Shown piece after piece: positions 35,588-44,866 of a stretch of 64,000 nucleotides of DNA. Under the pieces are notes generated by a model, which saw nothing but the letters and a program-made list of their open reading frames with translations, ran no database searches and was not told the origin of the DNA. Each line of letters begins with the position of its first letter. The stretch's first letter is position 1. Both the position numbers and the translations under genes were made by a program. Location: NCBI RefSeq assembly GCF_044962685.1, contig NZ_JBBKTX010000008.1:62001-126000 (forward strand), in the 5' to 3' direction. This DNA is from Oceanobacter antarcticus. GTDB lineage: Bacteria; Pseudomonadota; Gammaproteobacteria; Pseudomonadales; Oceanobacteraceae.

Positions 35588-36616
35588 ATGTCTGTCTATA
35601 CCCCGGTTCCGCAATCATCCCTGGCAAGCTGGCTTGAACAGTTCGAGCTTGGCCCGCTGCTGTCTTTTCGTGGCATCGCCGGGGGGATTGAAAATACCAA
35701 CTATTTTGTCACCACCACGGCCGGTGAGTTTGTGCTGACGCTGTTTGAGCACCATGCCGCCGATGAAGTCGAGCAGTTTGTGGCATTGGCCAACCATCTG
35801 GGTATGGCCAATCGGCGTCATCCCCAGTTGTCGTTACCGGTACCCGCGCCTGTCTCTAATCGTGACGGCCAATGGCTGTTTTGTCTGGAACATAAACCGG
35901 CCATTCTGTGTCCGCGCCTGGCTGGCGAACATGTTGAGCTTCCCACTGCCAGTCATACCTGTCAGGCCGCTGCCGCGCTGGCCCAATTGCATCTGGCCGC
36001 TGCCGATCTGAAGGTCCAACGCCCGAACGCTCGCGGCCTGGACTGGTGGATCACGATGGCGGGAACGCTGACAGCGGCGCTGGATGACAGCGATATGGCG
36101 CTGTTGCGCGATGAAATTGAGCAGCAACGTCTGATTCACAGTGACTGGCTGGCCTTGCCACACGGATGGATTCATGGCGACCTCTTCCACGACAATGTTC
36201 TGTTTGAGAATACCGCCGCTGGCCCGAAACTGGGGGCCATTCTGGATTTATATAACGCTTGTCAGGATGCATGGATTTTTGACCTCGCCATTGTCGCCAA
36301 CGACTGGTGTTGCGATGTTGATGGCCACTGGGACGAAACCTTGTTGACGGCGTTACTGGATGGCTATCAATCGGTACGGCCATTCACTATGTCAGAGCAA
36401 AACCTCTGGCCAATGGCGTTACGTGCAGCAGCACTGAGGTTCTGGCTCAGCCGGATATTGACCCGGCAACTGCAAGCCGCGCAGCTGACGTCGGCAGACG
36501 GGCAGATGGCGATTTCCAAAGACCCGAATGAATACCGCAACAAGTTGTGTCACAGGCGACAGTCAGCGATAAGACAGATCACCCCAACTGGCGGGCAGCC
36601 CGATGCAACTCGCTGA
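35588..36616 (+). CDS. thrB: Homoserine kinase, ThrB type II (APH-fold)
   Basis: 342 residues. Phosphorylates homoserine for threonine synthesis. This is the aminoglycoside-phosphotransferase-like form used by pseudomonads, not the GHMP form. 'GGIENTNYFVTTTAGEFVLT' marks the ATP loop, 'HGDLFHDNVLFE' is the catalytic loop, and 'AILDLYNACQDAWIFDLAIV' carries the metal-binding Asp. ATG 35588 ('MSVYTPVPQSS') is the family start. Its last 38 bases overlap the convergent thiamine-kinase-like gene. Confidence 0.94.
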   Translation: MSVYTPVPQSSLASWLEQFELGPLLSFRGIAGGIENTNYFVTTTAGEFVLTLFEHHAADEVEQFVALANHLGMANRRHPQLSLPVPAPVSNRDGQWLFCLEHKPAILCPRLAGEHVELPTASHTCQAAAALAQLHLAAADLKVQRPNARGLDWWITMAGTLTAALDDSDMALLRDEIEQQRLIHSDWLALPHGWIHGDLFHDNVLFENTAAGPKLGAILDLYNACQDAWIFDLAIVANDWCCDVDGHWDETLLTALLDGYQSVRPFTMSEQNLWPMALRAAALRFWLSRILTRQLQAAQLTSADGQMAISKDPNEYRNKLCHRRQSAIRQITPTGGQPDATR

Positions 36617-37466
36617 GTTCCGCCAGCAGCCGGGTTCGATCCATCAACCCCTGTACGCCGTACCAGAGCACGCCAAAATAGTGCTCTTGCAGCAGCGCCT
36701 TTTGCCAGCCCCGATCCATCACATCAATACCAAACAGCGCGCACCATTGCCGTTGCTGGGCCGCATTCATATTGACTGACACGGCCAGCCCGGCGATATC
36801 CCAGTAACGATGGCCGATAGCGGCATATTCCCAGTCGATTAATAACCAGCGCTCTTGATGCAGCCGCCAGTTATGTGGATTCGGATCCATATGGCAGAGC
36901 GATCGTTCTGGCCCCGGTGCCTCTGCCAACCAATGCTGCAACGGTAGTTTCTGCTGGCTCCAGTCGCAGGGCCAGCGGGCTTCGATGCCTCGCCAGTAGT
37001 GATCGGCCTTGACCGCAACATGCAACTCGGGCAAGTCCGGCCCAAACGGCAATTGGTGCAGCTGTTTGAGTTGTTGCGCCAGCGCGATCATGGTGCCGGT
37101 GTCCAGACCGGCACTGATGCATTCCGCCAGTTCAGGCCCATTCGCCCGATCAATAATCCAGTAGCTGTCATCCGGGCTGCGATAACGCACTCGCGGTGCC
37201 AGTCCAGCCTGCGCGGCCCGTTGCTGAATGCGGAATTCGGCCTCTCGGCGAATATCCAGAGTCTCACTGTTGGTGGCACTGGCACGCACCACGTACTTGC
37301 CGGAATCCAGCGTCAGCGACCAACTGCGATTGGTCAGCCCGCCTTCGAGTGCGGCCATACGATGCGGCCCAGGCGGATGCTCACACAGACCCCAGCTTTG
37401 CCAGTCTGCCAGCATGCGCTGGCATTCTTGCCCTAACGGCTGTTGTGCCCGCCGCCGAAACAGCAC
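36579..37466 (-). CDS. thiK: Thiamine kinase-like phosphotransferase (APH/choline kinase fold)
   Basis: 295 residues. The catalytic loop is 'LCHMDPNPHNWRL' (HxDxxxxN) and the metal site is 'LLIDWEYAAIGHRYWDIAGL'. 'LEGGLTNRSWSLTLDSGKYV' is the nucleotide loop. The fold is shared by thiamine kinase (ThiK/YcfN), choline kinase and others. Placement as the last gene of a TPP-riboswitch operon after a PnuC-type transporter points to thiamine phosphorylation, trapping imported thiamine as the monophosphate. Start is GTG 37466, two bases past the transporter stop. Confidence 0.78.
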   Translation of the reverse strand: MLFRRRAQQPLGQECQRMLADWQSWGLCEHPPGPHRMAALEGGLTNRSWSLTLDSGKYVVRASATNSETLDIRREAEFRIQQRAAQAGLAPRVRYRSPDDSYWIIDRANGPELAECISAGLDTGTMIALAQQLKQLHQLPFGPDLPELHVAVKADHYWRGIEARWPCDWSQQKLPLQHWLAEAPGPERSLCHMDPNPHNWRLHQERWLLIDWEYAAIGHRYWDIAGLAVSVNMNAAQQRQWCALFGIDVMDRGWQKALLQEHYFGVLWYGVQGLMDRTRLLAELSELHRAARQLG

Positions 37467-37468
37467 GA

Positions 37469-38140
37469 TCAGGCCTGCTGCCAGTCGGATGACTCAAGGC
37501 TATCGGCCTGCCGGGCACAGTGGGCACGGTAGTCGCGCTGCCAGAGAAACCAGCCAGCCACAGCCAGCACAACATAAATCGCCATCAATAGGGCGGTCAG
37601 ATACAGCTCACGGTCGATGTACAAAAAGATAGCCACGGCATCAATCACGATCCAGTAGAGCCAGTTTTCCAGTACCTTGCGGGTTACCATCCAGGTGGTA
37701 ATCACCGCGCCCCAGGTGGTAAAGGAATCCAGATACGGCATCACCGCAGTGGTATTTCCATGCAGCAAGGTGCCGCTGATCAGCGTCAGCAGTGCAATGG
37801 CCACCAGCGTCAACAGATGCTGTTTTAGCCCCCAGCGCTGTATTGGCAATTCTTGTTCACTCTTGTCAGCGGAACCATGACTGCCGTTGCCCTGTTGCCA
37901 GGCCCACCAGCCATACACGGCCATCACCAGGTAATAGACGTTTAATGCCGATTCCATCAGCAGGCTGACATCCCAGAACAACCAGCTGAAAATCGCGGTA
38001 CTGCCAAAAGCGGCATACCAGCACCCATTACTCTGGCGCATGGCCAGCACCAGGTAGGCGACCCCCAGTACCACGGCGATCACTTCAGGGATACTTTGTG
38101 CAACAAACGCACTGACAACACTACTGAGTATTTCGTCCAT
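37469..38140 (-). CDS. pnuT: PnuC-family transporter, probably PnuT (thiamine uptake)
   Basis: 223 residues, about seven TM segments. Family features: 'AMRQSNGCWYAAFGSTAIFS', 'NVYYLVMAVYGWWAWQQG', 'TWGAVITTWMVTRKVLENW', 'LYWIVIDAVAIFLYIDRELY'. PnuC proteins let vitamin precursors cross by facilitated diffusion, with trapping by phosphorylation. PnuC carries nicotinamide riboside, while riboswitch-linked PnuT paralogues carry thiamine. The downstream kinase and upstream TPP element support PnuT. Confidence 0.85.
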   Translation of the reverse strand: MDEILSSVVSAFVAQSIPEVIAVVLGVAYLVLAMRQSNGCWYAAFGSTAIFSWLFWDVSLLMESALNVYYLVMAVYGWWAWQQGNGSHGSADKSEQELPIQRWGLKQHLLTLVAIALLTLISGTLLHGNTTAVMPYLDSFTTWGAVITTWMVTRKVLENWLYWIVIDAVAIFLYIDRELYLTALLMAIYVVLAVAGWFLWQRDYRAHCARQADSLESSDWQQA

Positions 38141-38172
38141 CAGGACACCTCGCTATTGATACCGAATCGTCT

Positions 38173-38442
38173 TCAGCCGTGTGGCTTGAGCGCCGGATCC
38201 AGGTTCACGCCGGGAATCATTTTGTAGACAAAAATGGCTTTGCCATAGGTTGCGAACGAGTGTTTCATTTCGGTAGCGATGGTGTTCATGACCAGATCGT
38301 ACTCACCAAATATCTGAGTGCTCATGGTGTTGCACACCACGGTCAGGCCAGCGGTGCCTTGCAGGCGCTCGATAAACATCTTGATGGCCGGGATGTAGTC
38401 ATCGGCCAAGGGGTATGCGCTGATATCAACTGAGAGTTCCAT
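38173..38442 (-). CDS. YkoF/thiamine-binding-like small protein
   Basis: 89 residues beginning 'MELSVDISAYPLADDYIPAI' and containing 'GLTVVCNTMSTQIFGEYD'. This resembles a single YkoF/MTH1187-type ferredoxin-like domain. B. subtilis YkoF binds thiamine or its hydroxymethylpyrimidine half and is also under a TPP riboswitch. Here it sits between the TonB receptor and the PnuT-like gene, so it is likely a cytoplasmic thiamine-binding or -channelling protein. Domain assignment is by resemblance. Confidence 0.8.
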   Translation of the reverse strand: MELSVDISAYPLADDYIPAIKMFIERLQGTAGLTVVCNTMSTQIFGEYDLVMNTIATEMKHSFATYGKAIFVYKMIPGVNLDPALKPHG

Positions 38443-38508
38443 AACCTGCTCCTGGAGTTAGGGTTAGCTTCAGACCAGTCACCAGTGGCCGGTCTGAACG
38501 GGGTTTGA

Positions 38509-40650
38509 TCAAAAGTAGAATTTACCTTCCACGCCGATTAAACGCGGGTCACCGTACTGCACCCAGCGTTCGTTGGCGTAGCCATCACGGGGGTCGTTGC
38601 CGAAGTGGAAACCACGCACCTCCTGATCCACATCCGTCAGGTTGCGACCGTACAACGCCAGTTGATAGTTGCTGCCGTCGTAGGCCACGCGGGCATGCCA
38701 CATAACGTAGGCTCTGGATTCTTCATAGTGGCTGTCGGAAAAGTAGAAGCTGTCCTTGGCTTCGTTTTCCAGTACCAGCGTCAGGCCGTTACCCACGGCA
38801 TACGTCAGGCTGTTGGCAAAGCTGTAGGCCGGGGCCTGGGCTTGCTCACGACCGTTCATGCTGACGTTGCCAGCGGCGGTGTCGTACTGGTAGTCGATAA
38901 ATTTGGTTTGCAGCCAGCCGCCACTGAACATCCAGTTCAGCTGTTCTGTCAGTGCCCATTCGGTTTCCAGTTCCAGCCCGTAGTTCTGACCCTCGGCGGC
39001 ATTAGCCAGATAATCCTGAAAGGTAAAGCCTTGACCCGCGCCATTGGAAACGGCATAGGAGCTCTTGACCTGCTGGTTTTTGCGCTGAATAAAAAACGCC
39101 GCCACACGGGTTTGCAGGGCATCATTCAGCAAGCTGGATTTCAGCCCCGCTTCCAGCGCGTTGTTGAATTCGGTATCGAAGGTGCGGTTGTCTTCGCTGA
39201 TGTCCGGGTCGGTATTCACCCCACCCGCCTTGTAGCCTCGTGCCAATGAGGCATAAGCCAGCTGGTTATCATTGAGCAGATACTCCAGTGCAATCTTGCC
39301 ACCCCACAAGTCTTCCGTGCGGTCGTTGGCAATGGCGTTGCTGTCGTCGTAGTCCGTATGCCACTGTTCGCGGCGCAGGCCTGTGGTAATGGTCAGGTCA
39401 TTGCTGGCCTGCACCGATAATTCACCGTAGACAGCCTTGGACTCTGTATGCAGGTCGCTATAGAAGGTGTCGGCATTCCAGGTATAGAAGCGTGTCATAT
39501 CTTCTGCACGGGTCATGGAATACACACCGACTGCCCAGTCGGTGGAGTCTGCAAACAAACGACCGGCGGCGGTCGACGTCAACCGCACGTCCAGCTCGCG
39601 ACGGCGATACTCACGCAAGTACTGGTCGGTCGAGCTATAGCCCCAGGCACCCTCCTGATTGGCCAGACAGGTGCCCGGCGTAACACAGGTTCCCGTGGAA
39701 TCGTCGTATTCACCGTACGCCCAGTCTTCATCAAAGCCGTAGTCGGTTTTGCTGTTGCTGCCGGAAGCGTGTACCCGCAAGTCGAAGGCAGCAGATACTT
39801 CCGATGTCCAGGTCAGCGCGGCGGCGCGGGTGTTTTGTTTGTCCTGACCAGGATAGTTGGAATAGGTGGTGCGGGTGTTGTCGAGCGAGAAGCCGTCATA
39901 GCCATTGTCAACGTCGATATACAACCCGGTGAAGGCCAGCGTGTTACGCTCGTCCAGCTCCAGATTACCTTTCAGGCGCAGCAGTTGTTCATCAATATTA
40001 TTGGTGTCGTCCCGGCCGGAATAGGCGTTGTGGATGTAGCCATCGGAGCGGTTCTGATGCGCAGACAAGCGCATGTTCAGGCCCGGCCCTACTTCGCCAG
40101 ATACCACCACACCCAGAGCCTTGGTGTTGTAGTTTCCCATCTTGCCCGACACCATGCCTTCAAAGTCTGCGGTCGGATCATTACTTTCGATATTGATCAT
40201 GCCCGCCAGCGCATTGGCACCAAAGCGGGTGCCTTGTGGGCCACGCAGCACTTCGACTTGCTGCACATCAAACAAACCCGCGCCACCGCCCAGTCCGGTC
40301 ATATCGATGCCATCCACCCGCAACCCCACCGATGGGTTCACCGGATCGATAAACTGGGAGCGCTCACCAATACCGCGAATCTGGAAATAACGACCACGGG
40401 AAGCGCCGGAAGCGAAGTTGACGTTCGGAGCCAGCGCCAGCAGGCTTTCCAGATGATCGGCGGCACGCTGTTCGATGGCGGCCGCGCCAACCACGGTAGC
40501 GGCTTCGGCAATGGACTGCACATCGGACTGACGAAAATCAGCCGTCACGATCACTTCTTCGGTTGGCACCTGACTGACACTGTCGGCATGCGCTGGTATG
40601 GCAACTGCCATCGTCAACACGGCCAGAGATAACGGAGTTTTGCGGAATGA
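38509..40650 (-). CDS. TonB-dependent outer-membrane receptor, probably for thiamine
   Basis: About 713 residues. Signal peptide 'LSLAVLTMAVAIPAHAD'; TonB box region 'EEVIVTADFRQ'; plug domain with 'VNFASGASRGRYFQIRGIG' and 'EVLRGPQGTRFGANALAG'; then a 22-strand barrel ending 'GDPRLIGVEGKFYF' with a C-terminal Phe, as needed for barrel assembly. The TPP riboswitch 120 bases upstream makes thiamine or a thiamine precursor the likely ligand. ATG 40650 follows AGAGGA; the frame also opens at a TTG 30 bases earlier. Confidence 0.93.
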   Translation of the reverse strand, partial: SFRKTPLSLAVLTMAVAIPAHADSVSQVPTEEVIVTADFRQSDVQSIAEAATVVGAAAIEQRAADHLESLLALAPNVNFASGASRGRYFQIRGIGERSQFIDPVNPSVGLRVDGIDMTGLGGGAGLFDVQQVEVLRGPQGTRFGANALAGMINIESNDPTADFEGMVSGKMGNYNTKALGVVVSGEVGPGLNMRLSAHQNRSDGYIHNAYSGRDDTNNIDEQLLRLKGNLELDERNTLAFTGLYIDVDNGYDGFSLDNTRTTYSNYPGQDKQNTRAAALTWTSEVSAAFDLRVHASGSNSKTDYGFDEDWAYGEYDDSTGTCVTPGTCLANQEGAWGYSSTDQYLREYRRRELDVRLTSTAAGRLFADSTDWAVGVYSMTRAEDMTRFYTWNADTFYSDLHTESKAVYGELSVQASNDLTITTGLRREQWHTDYDDSNAIANDRTEDLWGGKIALEYLLNDNQLAYASLARGYKAGGVNTDPDISEDNRTFDTEFNNALEAGLKSSLLNDALQTRVAAFFIQRKNQQVKSSYAVSNGAGQGFTFQDYLANAAEGQNYGLELETEWALTEQLNWMFSGGWLQTKFIDYQYDTAAGNVSMNGREQAQAPAYSFANSLTYAVGNGLTLVLENEAKDSFYFSDSHYEESRAYVMWHARVAYDGSNYQLALYGRNLTDVDQEVRGFHFGNDPRDGYANERWVQYGDPRLIGVEGKFYF

Positions 40651-40769
40651 CATCTGGGTCTGTCCTCTTAAATAATTCAAAAAGGAGACCCGGCTTGGTG
40701 TACAGGATAGTGCGTAGGTCGCTGATCAGATCAGCAACAAGAAGACTGTCGATATGCTGGTGAATAACC

Positions 40770-40875
40770 CGAGGCACTCGCCCATTCCTACGCCGGTACT
40801 AACCGGATCAGGTTCTAGGAGTTTATGCCGACTGGCAATTCTCAGGCTCTTGGAGCCACCCCCTGGGACTTGGCC
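40770..40875 (-). ncRNA. TPP riboswitch (THI element)
   Basis: On the minus strand the conserved blocks appear in order: CAGGGGGTGGCTCC, then GAGCCTGAGA (the CTGAGA pyrimidine-binding loop), then GAACCTGATCCGGTTAGTAC and CGGCGTAGGAATGGG. These match the TPP aptamer consensus, and CCCA/TGGG closes helix P1. It precedes the thiamine uptake operon, so high TPP should reduce expression. In gammaproteobacteria the usual mechanism is blocking ribosome access. Confidence 0.93.
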
Positions 40876-41028
40876 ATTATACGTATATTCAGTCGGATAC
40901 CAATCGCGAGACCGGGTTTCATCCGCTTTCCCAACTCTTTTGCTTGAAATACGCCGTAATTGCCTCAATCTTGTGGTCATATAGCGAGTTCAATCTTTGC
41001 GCCCAACTCATTCCACAGGAGGAATATC

Positions 41029-41910
41029 ATGTTGCGCATTATCCTGTTTCTGGCCACTAACCTGGCCGTGATTCTGGTTGCCAGTATCACCCTGTCGATT
41101 CTGGGAGTCGGCAGCTATGTTACCCAACAAGGGCTGGATTTCGGCAACCTGCTGGTGTTCTGTCTGGTCTTTGGTATGGCCGGTTCACTGGTGTCCTTGC
41201 TGATCTCCAAGTGGATGGCCAAACGCAGCATGAACGTTCAGGTGATCGACTCACCGCATAACTCTGGCGAGCAATGGCTGGTCAGCACAGTGCAGGAACT
41301 GGCAGAAAAAGCCGGTATCGGCATGCCGGAAGTCGGTATTTTTGCCTCTCATCAGCCCAATGCCTTTGCCACCGGCTGGAACCGTAACAATGCGCTGGTG
41401 GCGGTATCAACCGGTCTGCTGCAGCGGATGAGCAAGGACGAAGTCAAAGCCGTACTGGGCCACGAAATCGGCCACGTCGCCAACGGCGACATGGTCACGC
41501 TGGCGCTGATACAGGGGGTGGTCAACGCCTTTGTGATGTTCTTCGCCCGTATCATCGGCAACTTTGTCGACAAGGCCATTCTGAAAAACGAGAACGGCCC
41601 TGGTATCGGCTTTTTTATCGCTACCTTGGTGTCGGAAATTATCCTCGGCATTCTGGCTTCGTTTATCGTTGCCTGGTTCAGTCGTCGTCGTGAATATCGC
41701 GCCGATATCGCCGGTGCCGAGCTGGTCAGCCCGCTATCGATGATTAATGCGTTGGCGCGACTGCAAGAAAGTTATGACCAGCCGTCCGAACTGAATGGTG
41801 AACTGGTGGCGTTTGGTATTGGTGGCGAAGGCAAGTTATCGGCTCTGGCTGCCTCTCACCCTCCATTGGGTGATCGCATCCAGGCCCTGCGTCAGCGTTA
41901 CGGTGTCTGA
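41029..41910 (+). CDS. htpX: Membrane zinc protease HtpX
   Basis: 293 residues. Inner-membrane quality-control protease. Two N-terminal TM segments ('IILFLATNLAVILVAS' and 'LLVFCLVFGMAGSLVSLLIS'), zinc motif HEIGH at 145-149 in 'AVLGHEIGHVANGDMVTLA', then two more TM segments and the third ligand region 'RRREYRADIAGAEL'. A perfect AGGAGG site stands before ATG 41029. HtpX is often under CpxR control; a CpxRA-like pair lies 3 kb away. Confidence 0.96.
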   Translation: MLRIILFLATNLAVILVASITLSILGVGSYVTQQGLDFGNLLVFCLVFGMAGSLVSLLISKWMAKRSMNVQVIDSPHNSGEQWLVSTVQELAEKAGIGMPEVGIFASHQPNAFATGWNRNNALVAVSTGLLQRMSKDEVKAVLGHEIGHVANGDMVTLALIQGVVNAFVMFFARIIGNFVDKAILKNENGPGIGFFIATLVSEIILGILASFIVAWFSRRREYRADIAGAELVSPLSMINALARLQESYDQPSELNGELVAFGIGGEGKLSALAASHPPLGDRIQALRQRYGV

Positions 41911-41952
41911 TAGCCAGTAACAGCAGCCAAACAGCAGCCAAACAGCAACCAT

Positions 41953-41990
41953 AAAAAAAACCGCCACTCTCGCGAGTTAGCGGTTTTTTT
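41953..41990. terminator. Bidirectional terminator between htpX and malic enzyme
   Basis: A-run then CCGC, ACTC, loop TCGC, GAGT, GCGG, T7. It serves both convergent genes. Confidence 0.87.
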
Positions 41991-42012
41991 ATACCGAACA
42001 TCAGTCGACTGA

Positions 42013-43284
42013 TCAGATATCAGCGATAGACTTCAGCGGATAGTTGGCAGGCAGTGGGCCAGTGGCGGCACCGGTATCGATCGCGGACTGTGCAACCGCG
42101 AGAGAGACAACACCCAGCAGACGAGTATCAACCGCCTTTGGAATAATGTACTCACGGCCAAAAGACAGCGATTCCAGACCGTAGGCATCCAGAACTTCCT
42201 GGGTAACCGGCTCTTTCGCCAGACCAGCCAACGCCTTGGCTGCAGCCAGTTTCATTTCTTCGTTGATACGCTTGGCACGGACGTCCAGAGCACCACGGAA
42301 AATGAACGGGAAGCCCAGTACGTTGTTTACCTGGTTCGGGTAGTCAGAACGACCGGTTGCCATGATGGCATCAGGACGTGCTTCCGCCACGATTTCCGGC
42401 ATGATTTCTGGAGTTGGGTTAGCACAGGCAAAGATGATCGGGTTGGCCGCCATCGCCTTGATCTGTTCGCCAGTCACCATATTGGGACCAGACAGTCCCA
42501 GGAAAATATCAGCGCCGTCCAGTGCATCATCCACCGTACGCTTGTCAGTTTCGACAGCAAACATGGCCTTGTACTGGTTCAGGTCATCACGACCACTGTG
42601 AATCACACCTTTACGGTCACACATAAAGATGTTTTCAGGCTTCATGCCCGCCAGGATCATCAGTTTGGAGCACGAAATTGCAGCGGCACCGGCACCCAAT
42701 ACGCACATTTTGGCGTCTTCGATTTTCTTGCCGACAACTTCCAGTGCGTTCATGGCACCAGCAACCGTGACGATTGCTGTACCGTGCTGGTCATCGTGGA
42801 ATACCGGAATATCACATTGCTCGATCAGGGTGCGTTCAATTTCGAAACACTCTGGTGCCTTGATGTCTTCCAGATTGATACCACCAAAGGTGATTGCAAT
42901 GCGGCGTACAGTATCGATGAAGGCTTGTGGGCTCTCGCTTTCCACTTCCAGATCGATCGAATCAACACCGGCGAAACGCTTGAACAACAAGGATTTGCCT
43001 TCCATAACCGGCTTGGATGCCAACGGCCCCAGATTGCCCAGTCCCAGAATGGCGGTCCCGTCTGTAATCACGGCGACCAGGTTGCCCTTGGCGGTATATT
43101 TATAAGCGTTTTCTGGATCGGCAGCGATTTCTTTGACCGGCTCAGCCACACCAGGGCTATACGCCAGCGACAAATCGCGAGAAGTTGCGGCAGGCTTGGT
43201 CAGTTCGACACTGATCTTGCCGGGCTTGGGAAATTGATGATAATCCAGAGCTGCTTGCTTGAGATCTTCTGACATAGTGCTCAT
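42013..43284 (-). CDS. maeB: NAD(P)-dependent malic enzyme, short form
   Basis: 423 residues. Oxidative decarboxylation of malate to pyruvate. 'DLSLAYSPGVAEPVKEIA', 'AILGLGNLGPLASKPVMEGK' and 'IPVFHDDQHGTAIVTVAGAM' are the core motifs; the dinucleotide site is 'CVLGAGAAAISCSKLM'. The phosphotransacetylase-like C-terminal domain of MaeB is absent, so this is the short form found in many marine gammaproteobacteria. ATG 43284 ('MSTMSEDLKQAAL') or 43275 is the start; about 90 codons of open frame upstream are not conserved. Confidence 0.92.
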   Translation of the reverse strand: MSTMSEDLKQAALDYHQFPKPGKISVELTKPAATSRDLSLAYSPGVAEPVKEIAADPENAYKYTAKGNLVAVITDGTAILGLGNLGPLASKPVMEGKSLLFKRFAGVDSIDLEVESESPQAFIDTVRRIAITFGGINLEDIKAPECFEIERTLIEQCDIPVFHDDQHGTAIVTVAGAMNALEVVGKKIEDAKMCVLGAGAAAISCSKLMILAGMKPENIFMCDRKGVIHSGRDDLNQYKAMFAVETDKRTVDDALDGADIFLGLSGPNMVTGEQIKAMAANPIIFACANPTPEIMPEIVAEARPDAIMATGRSDYPNQVNNVLGFPFIFRGALDVRAKRINEEMKLAAAKALAGLAKEPVTQEVLDAYGLESLSFGREYIIPKAVDTRLLGVVSLAVAQSAIDTGAATGPLPANYPLKSIADI

Positions 43285-43486
43285 CCAGTCGTTTTTTGTA
43301 TTGTAAATATCCCTGGGCTCGACGCGTAACGCTATTGCCTGACAAGACAACATCCGCGAAAGGGGCGTCTTTAATAGCAAAAAGCCTGAGGTTTTTCCAC
43401 TATATCCTTGAAATAGGCTCAGCGGCTGCAGTTCTTTTGCGTTGATTTTATCTGTCCTGACATGCAGCAATTTCAGACCAATGCAT

Positions 43487-44863
43487 TCAGACAAAAGTTG
43501 TAGGGATATTGACCGTCGGCAGCTGCAGAACCACCCGCAACCCCGGATAAACATTCTCAGCAATCACTTTGCCGCCGTGCAACTCCACGACCCGCCTGAC
43601 CAACGCCAGTCCTAACCCATAGCCCATATCAGCAGCACCAGGACTGCGAGCGTGATCAACCTGGGTAAAAGGAGAAAAGATACGTTCCAGCATGTCGTCG
43701 GGAACACCCGGCCCTTGGTCCGTGACCGATATATCCACCCGCTGGTCAACCTCCATCACACGAATCGTCAAGCGCCCGGCGTCCGGAGAATAACGGATGG
43801 CGTTACGCAGCAGATTATCGACAGCCCGTTCGATCAGCACCCAGTCCCAACAGCACTGCTGTGGTGCCCCGGCATAGTCTCGACGCACGACAATGTATCG
43901 GGCTGCCAGCTCCAGCTCAGCATCCTGTAACCAGATATCCAGTTGTTGGCAGGGACTCCGTGTTTCCAGCTGTAATTGCCCGGAACTCAGTTGTGACAAA
44001 CGAGCCAGATCGAGGATCTGACTGATCAGGTTCTCCACCTGGAAGGCAGCCCGTTCAATCCGGTTGTGTTCTGCGGCAACCACCCCCTGCTGATCTTTTT
44101 TACGGGCGATACCCAGCGCTATCTGCAGACGGGTCAGTGGTGAACGCAGCTCATGGGAGACGTCATGCAACAGTTGCCGATGGCTGTGCAACAAACCCTG
44201 GGTTGCACCGGCCATACTCGCAACCTCCGCCACCAGCACCCCGATTTCATCCTTGCGGCTGATATCGGCAGCAAGCGCGGTCACATCAAAGTTACCCTCA
44301 GCCATTTGCCGCACGACCCGCTGCAAGCGTCGCATTGGCAAGGTCAGGTTCCATACCAGTAAAAAACACAGCAGCGTCACTACCACCACAATGACCAGCG
44401 GTATGACCCAGCGGCGATTATCGTCCAGAAAATTTTCCCAGGCCTGGCGAGACACGCCAATATAAAGATAATCACCACTTTGTACCGGCCCAAGCATCAG
44501 CCAGCCATCGTTCTGGCCATACAGCGATACCCCGAGATCACCGGCGCGGTCGGCAAACTCTTCAAGGTCGTGGGGTAATTCATCCACCCGGTCGACGGGA
44601 ACCGATACCAGATTCCAGCCCGGCTGCAGCTCACGCCAGAGCATCCGTCCCTCGGCGACAATTGGCGGTTGACGTTCCATCAAGCTCAACAGCAAACGGG
44701 AATCGGCCAGATCCGCCGTCCTCATAAAGTCATTATCGACCCAGTCACTGGTAGTCACCGCCAGCCCCATGGCGAGGAAAATGACCAGCCAGAACCAGAC
44801 AAACACCTTGAAATACAGTGAGCGATACCAGCTTACCCGAGTGACAGCGGGGTATCTGGCCAT
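43487..44863 (-). CDS. cpxA: Sensor histidine kinase, CpxA-like
   Basis: 458 residues. TM1 'FVWFWLVIFLAMGLAVT', a periplasmic domain to about residue 160, TM2 'VIPLVIVVVVTLLCFLLVW', a HAMP domain ('LPMRRLQRVVRQMAEGNFDV'), the H-box 'LLHDVSHELRSPLTRLQIAL', and the ATPase with N-box 'NLLRNAIRYSPDAGRLTI' and 'DQGPGVPDDMLERIFSPF'. Lies three bases after its response regulator. CpxA in enterics senses envelope stress; the sequence type matches but its stimulus here is unknown. Confidence 0.9.
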   Translation of the reverse strand: MARYPAVTRVSWYRSLYFKVFVWFWLVIFLAMGLAVTTSDWVDNDFMRTADLADSRLLLSLMERQPPIVAEGRMLWRELQPGWNLVSVPVDRVDELPHDLEEFADRAGDLGVSLYGQNDGWLMLGPVQSGDYLYIGVSRQAWENFLDDNRRWVIPLVIVVVVTLLCFLLVWNLTLPMRRLQRVVRQMAEGNFDVTALAADISRKDEIGVLVAEVASMAGATQGLLHSHRQLLHDVSHELRSPLTRLQIALGIARKKDQQGVVAAEHNRIERAAFQVENLISQILDLARLSQLSSGQLQLETRSPCQQLDIWLQDAELELAARYIVVRRDYAGAPQQCCWDWVLIERAVDNLLRNAIRYSPDAGRLTIRVMEVDQRVDISVTDQGPGVPDDMLERIFSPFTQVDHARSPGAADMGYGLGLALVRRVVELHGGKVIAENVYPGLRVVLQLPTVNIPTTFV

Positions 44864-44866
44864 GGC

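Noticed and set aside
39448..40632. 394-codon open frame opposite the thiamine TonB receptor
   Set aside because: No start context or motifs; TonB receptor on the other strand is certain.
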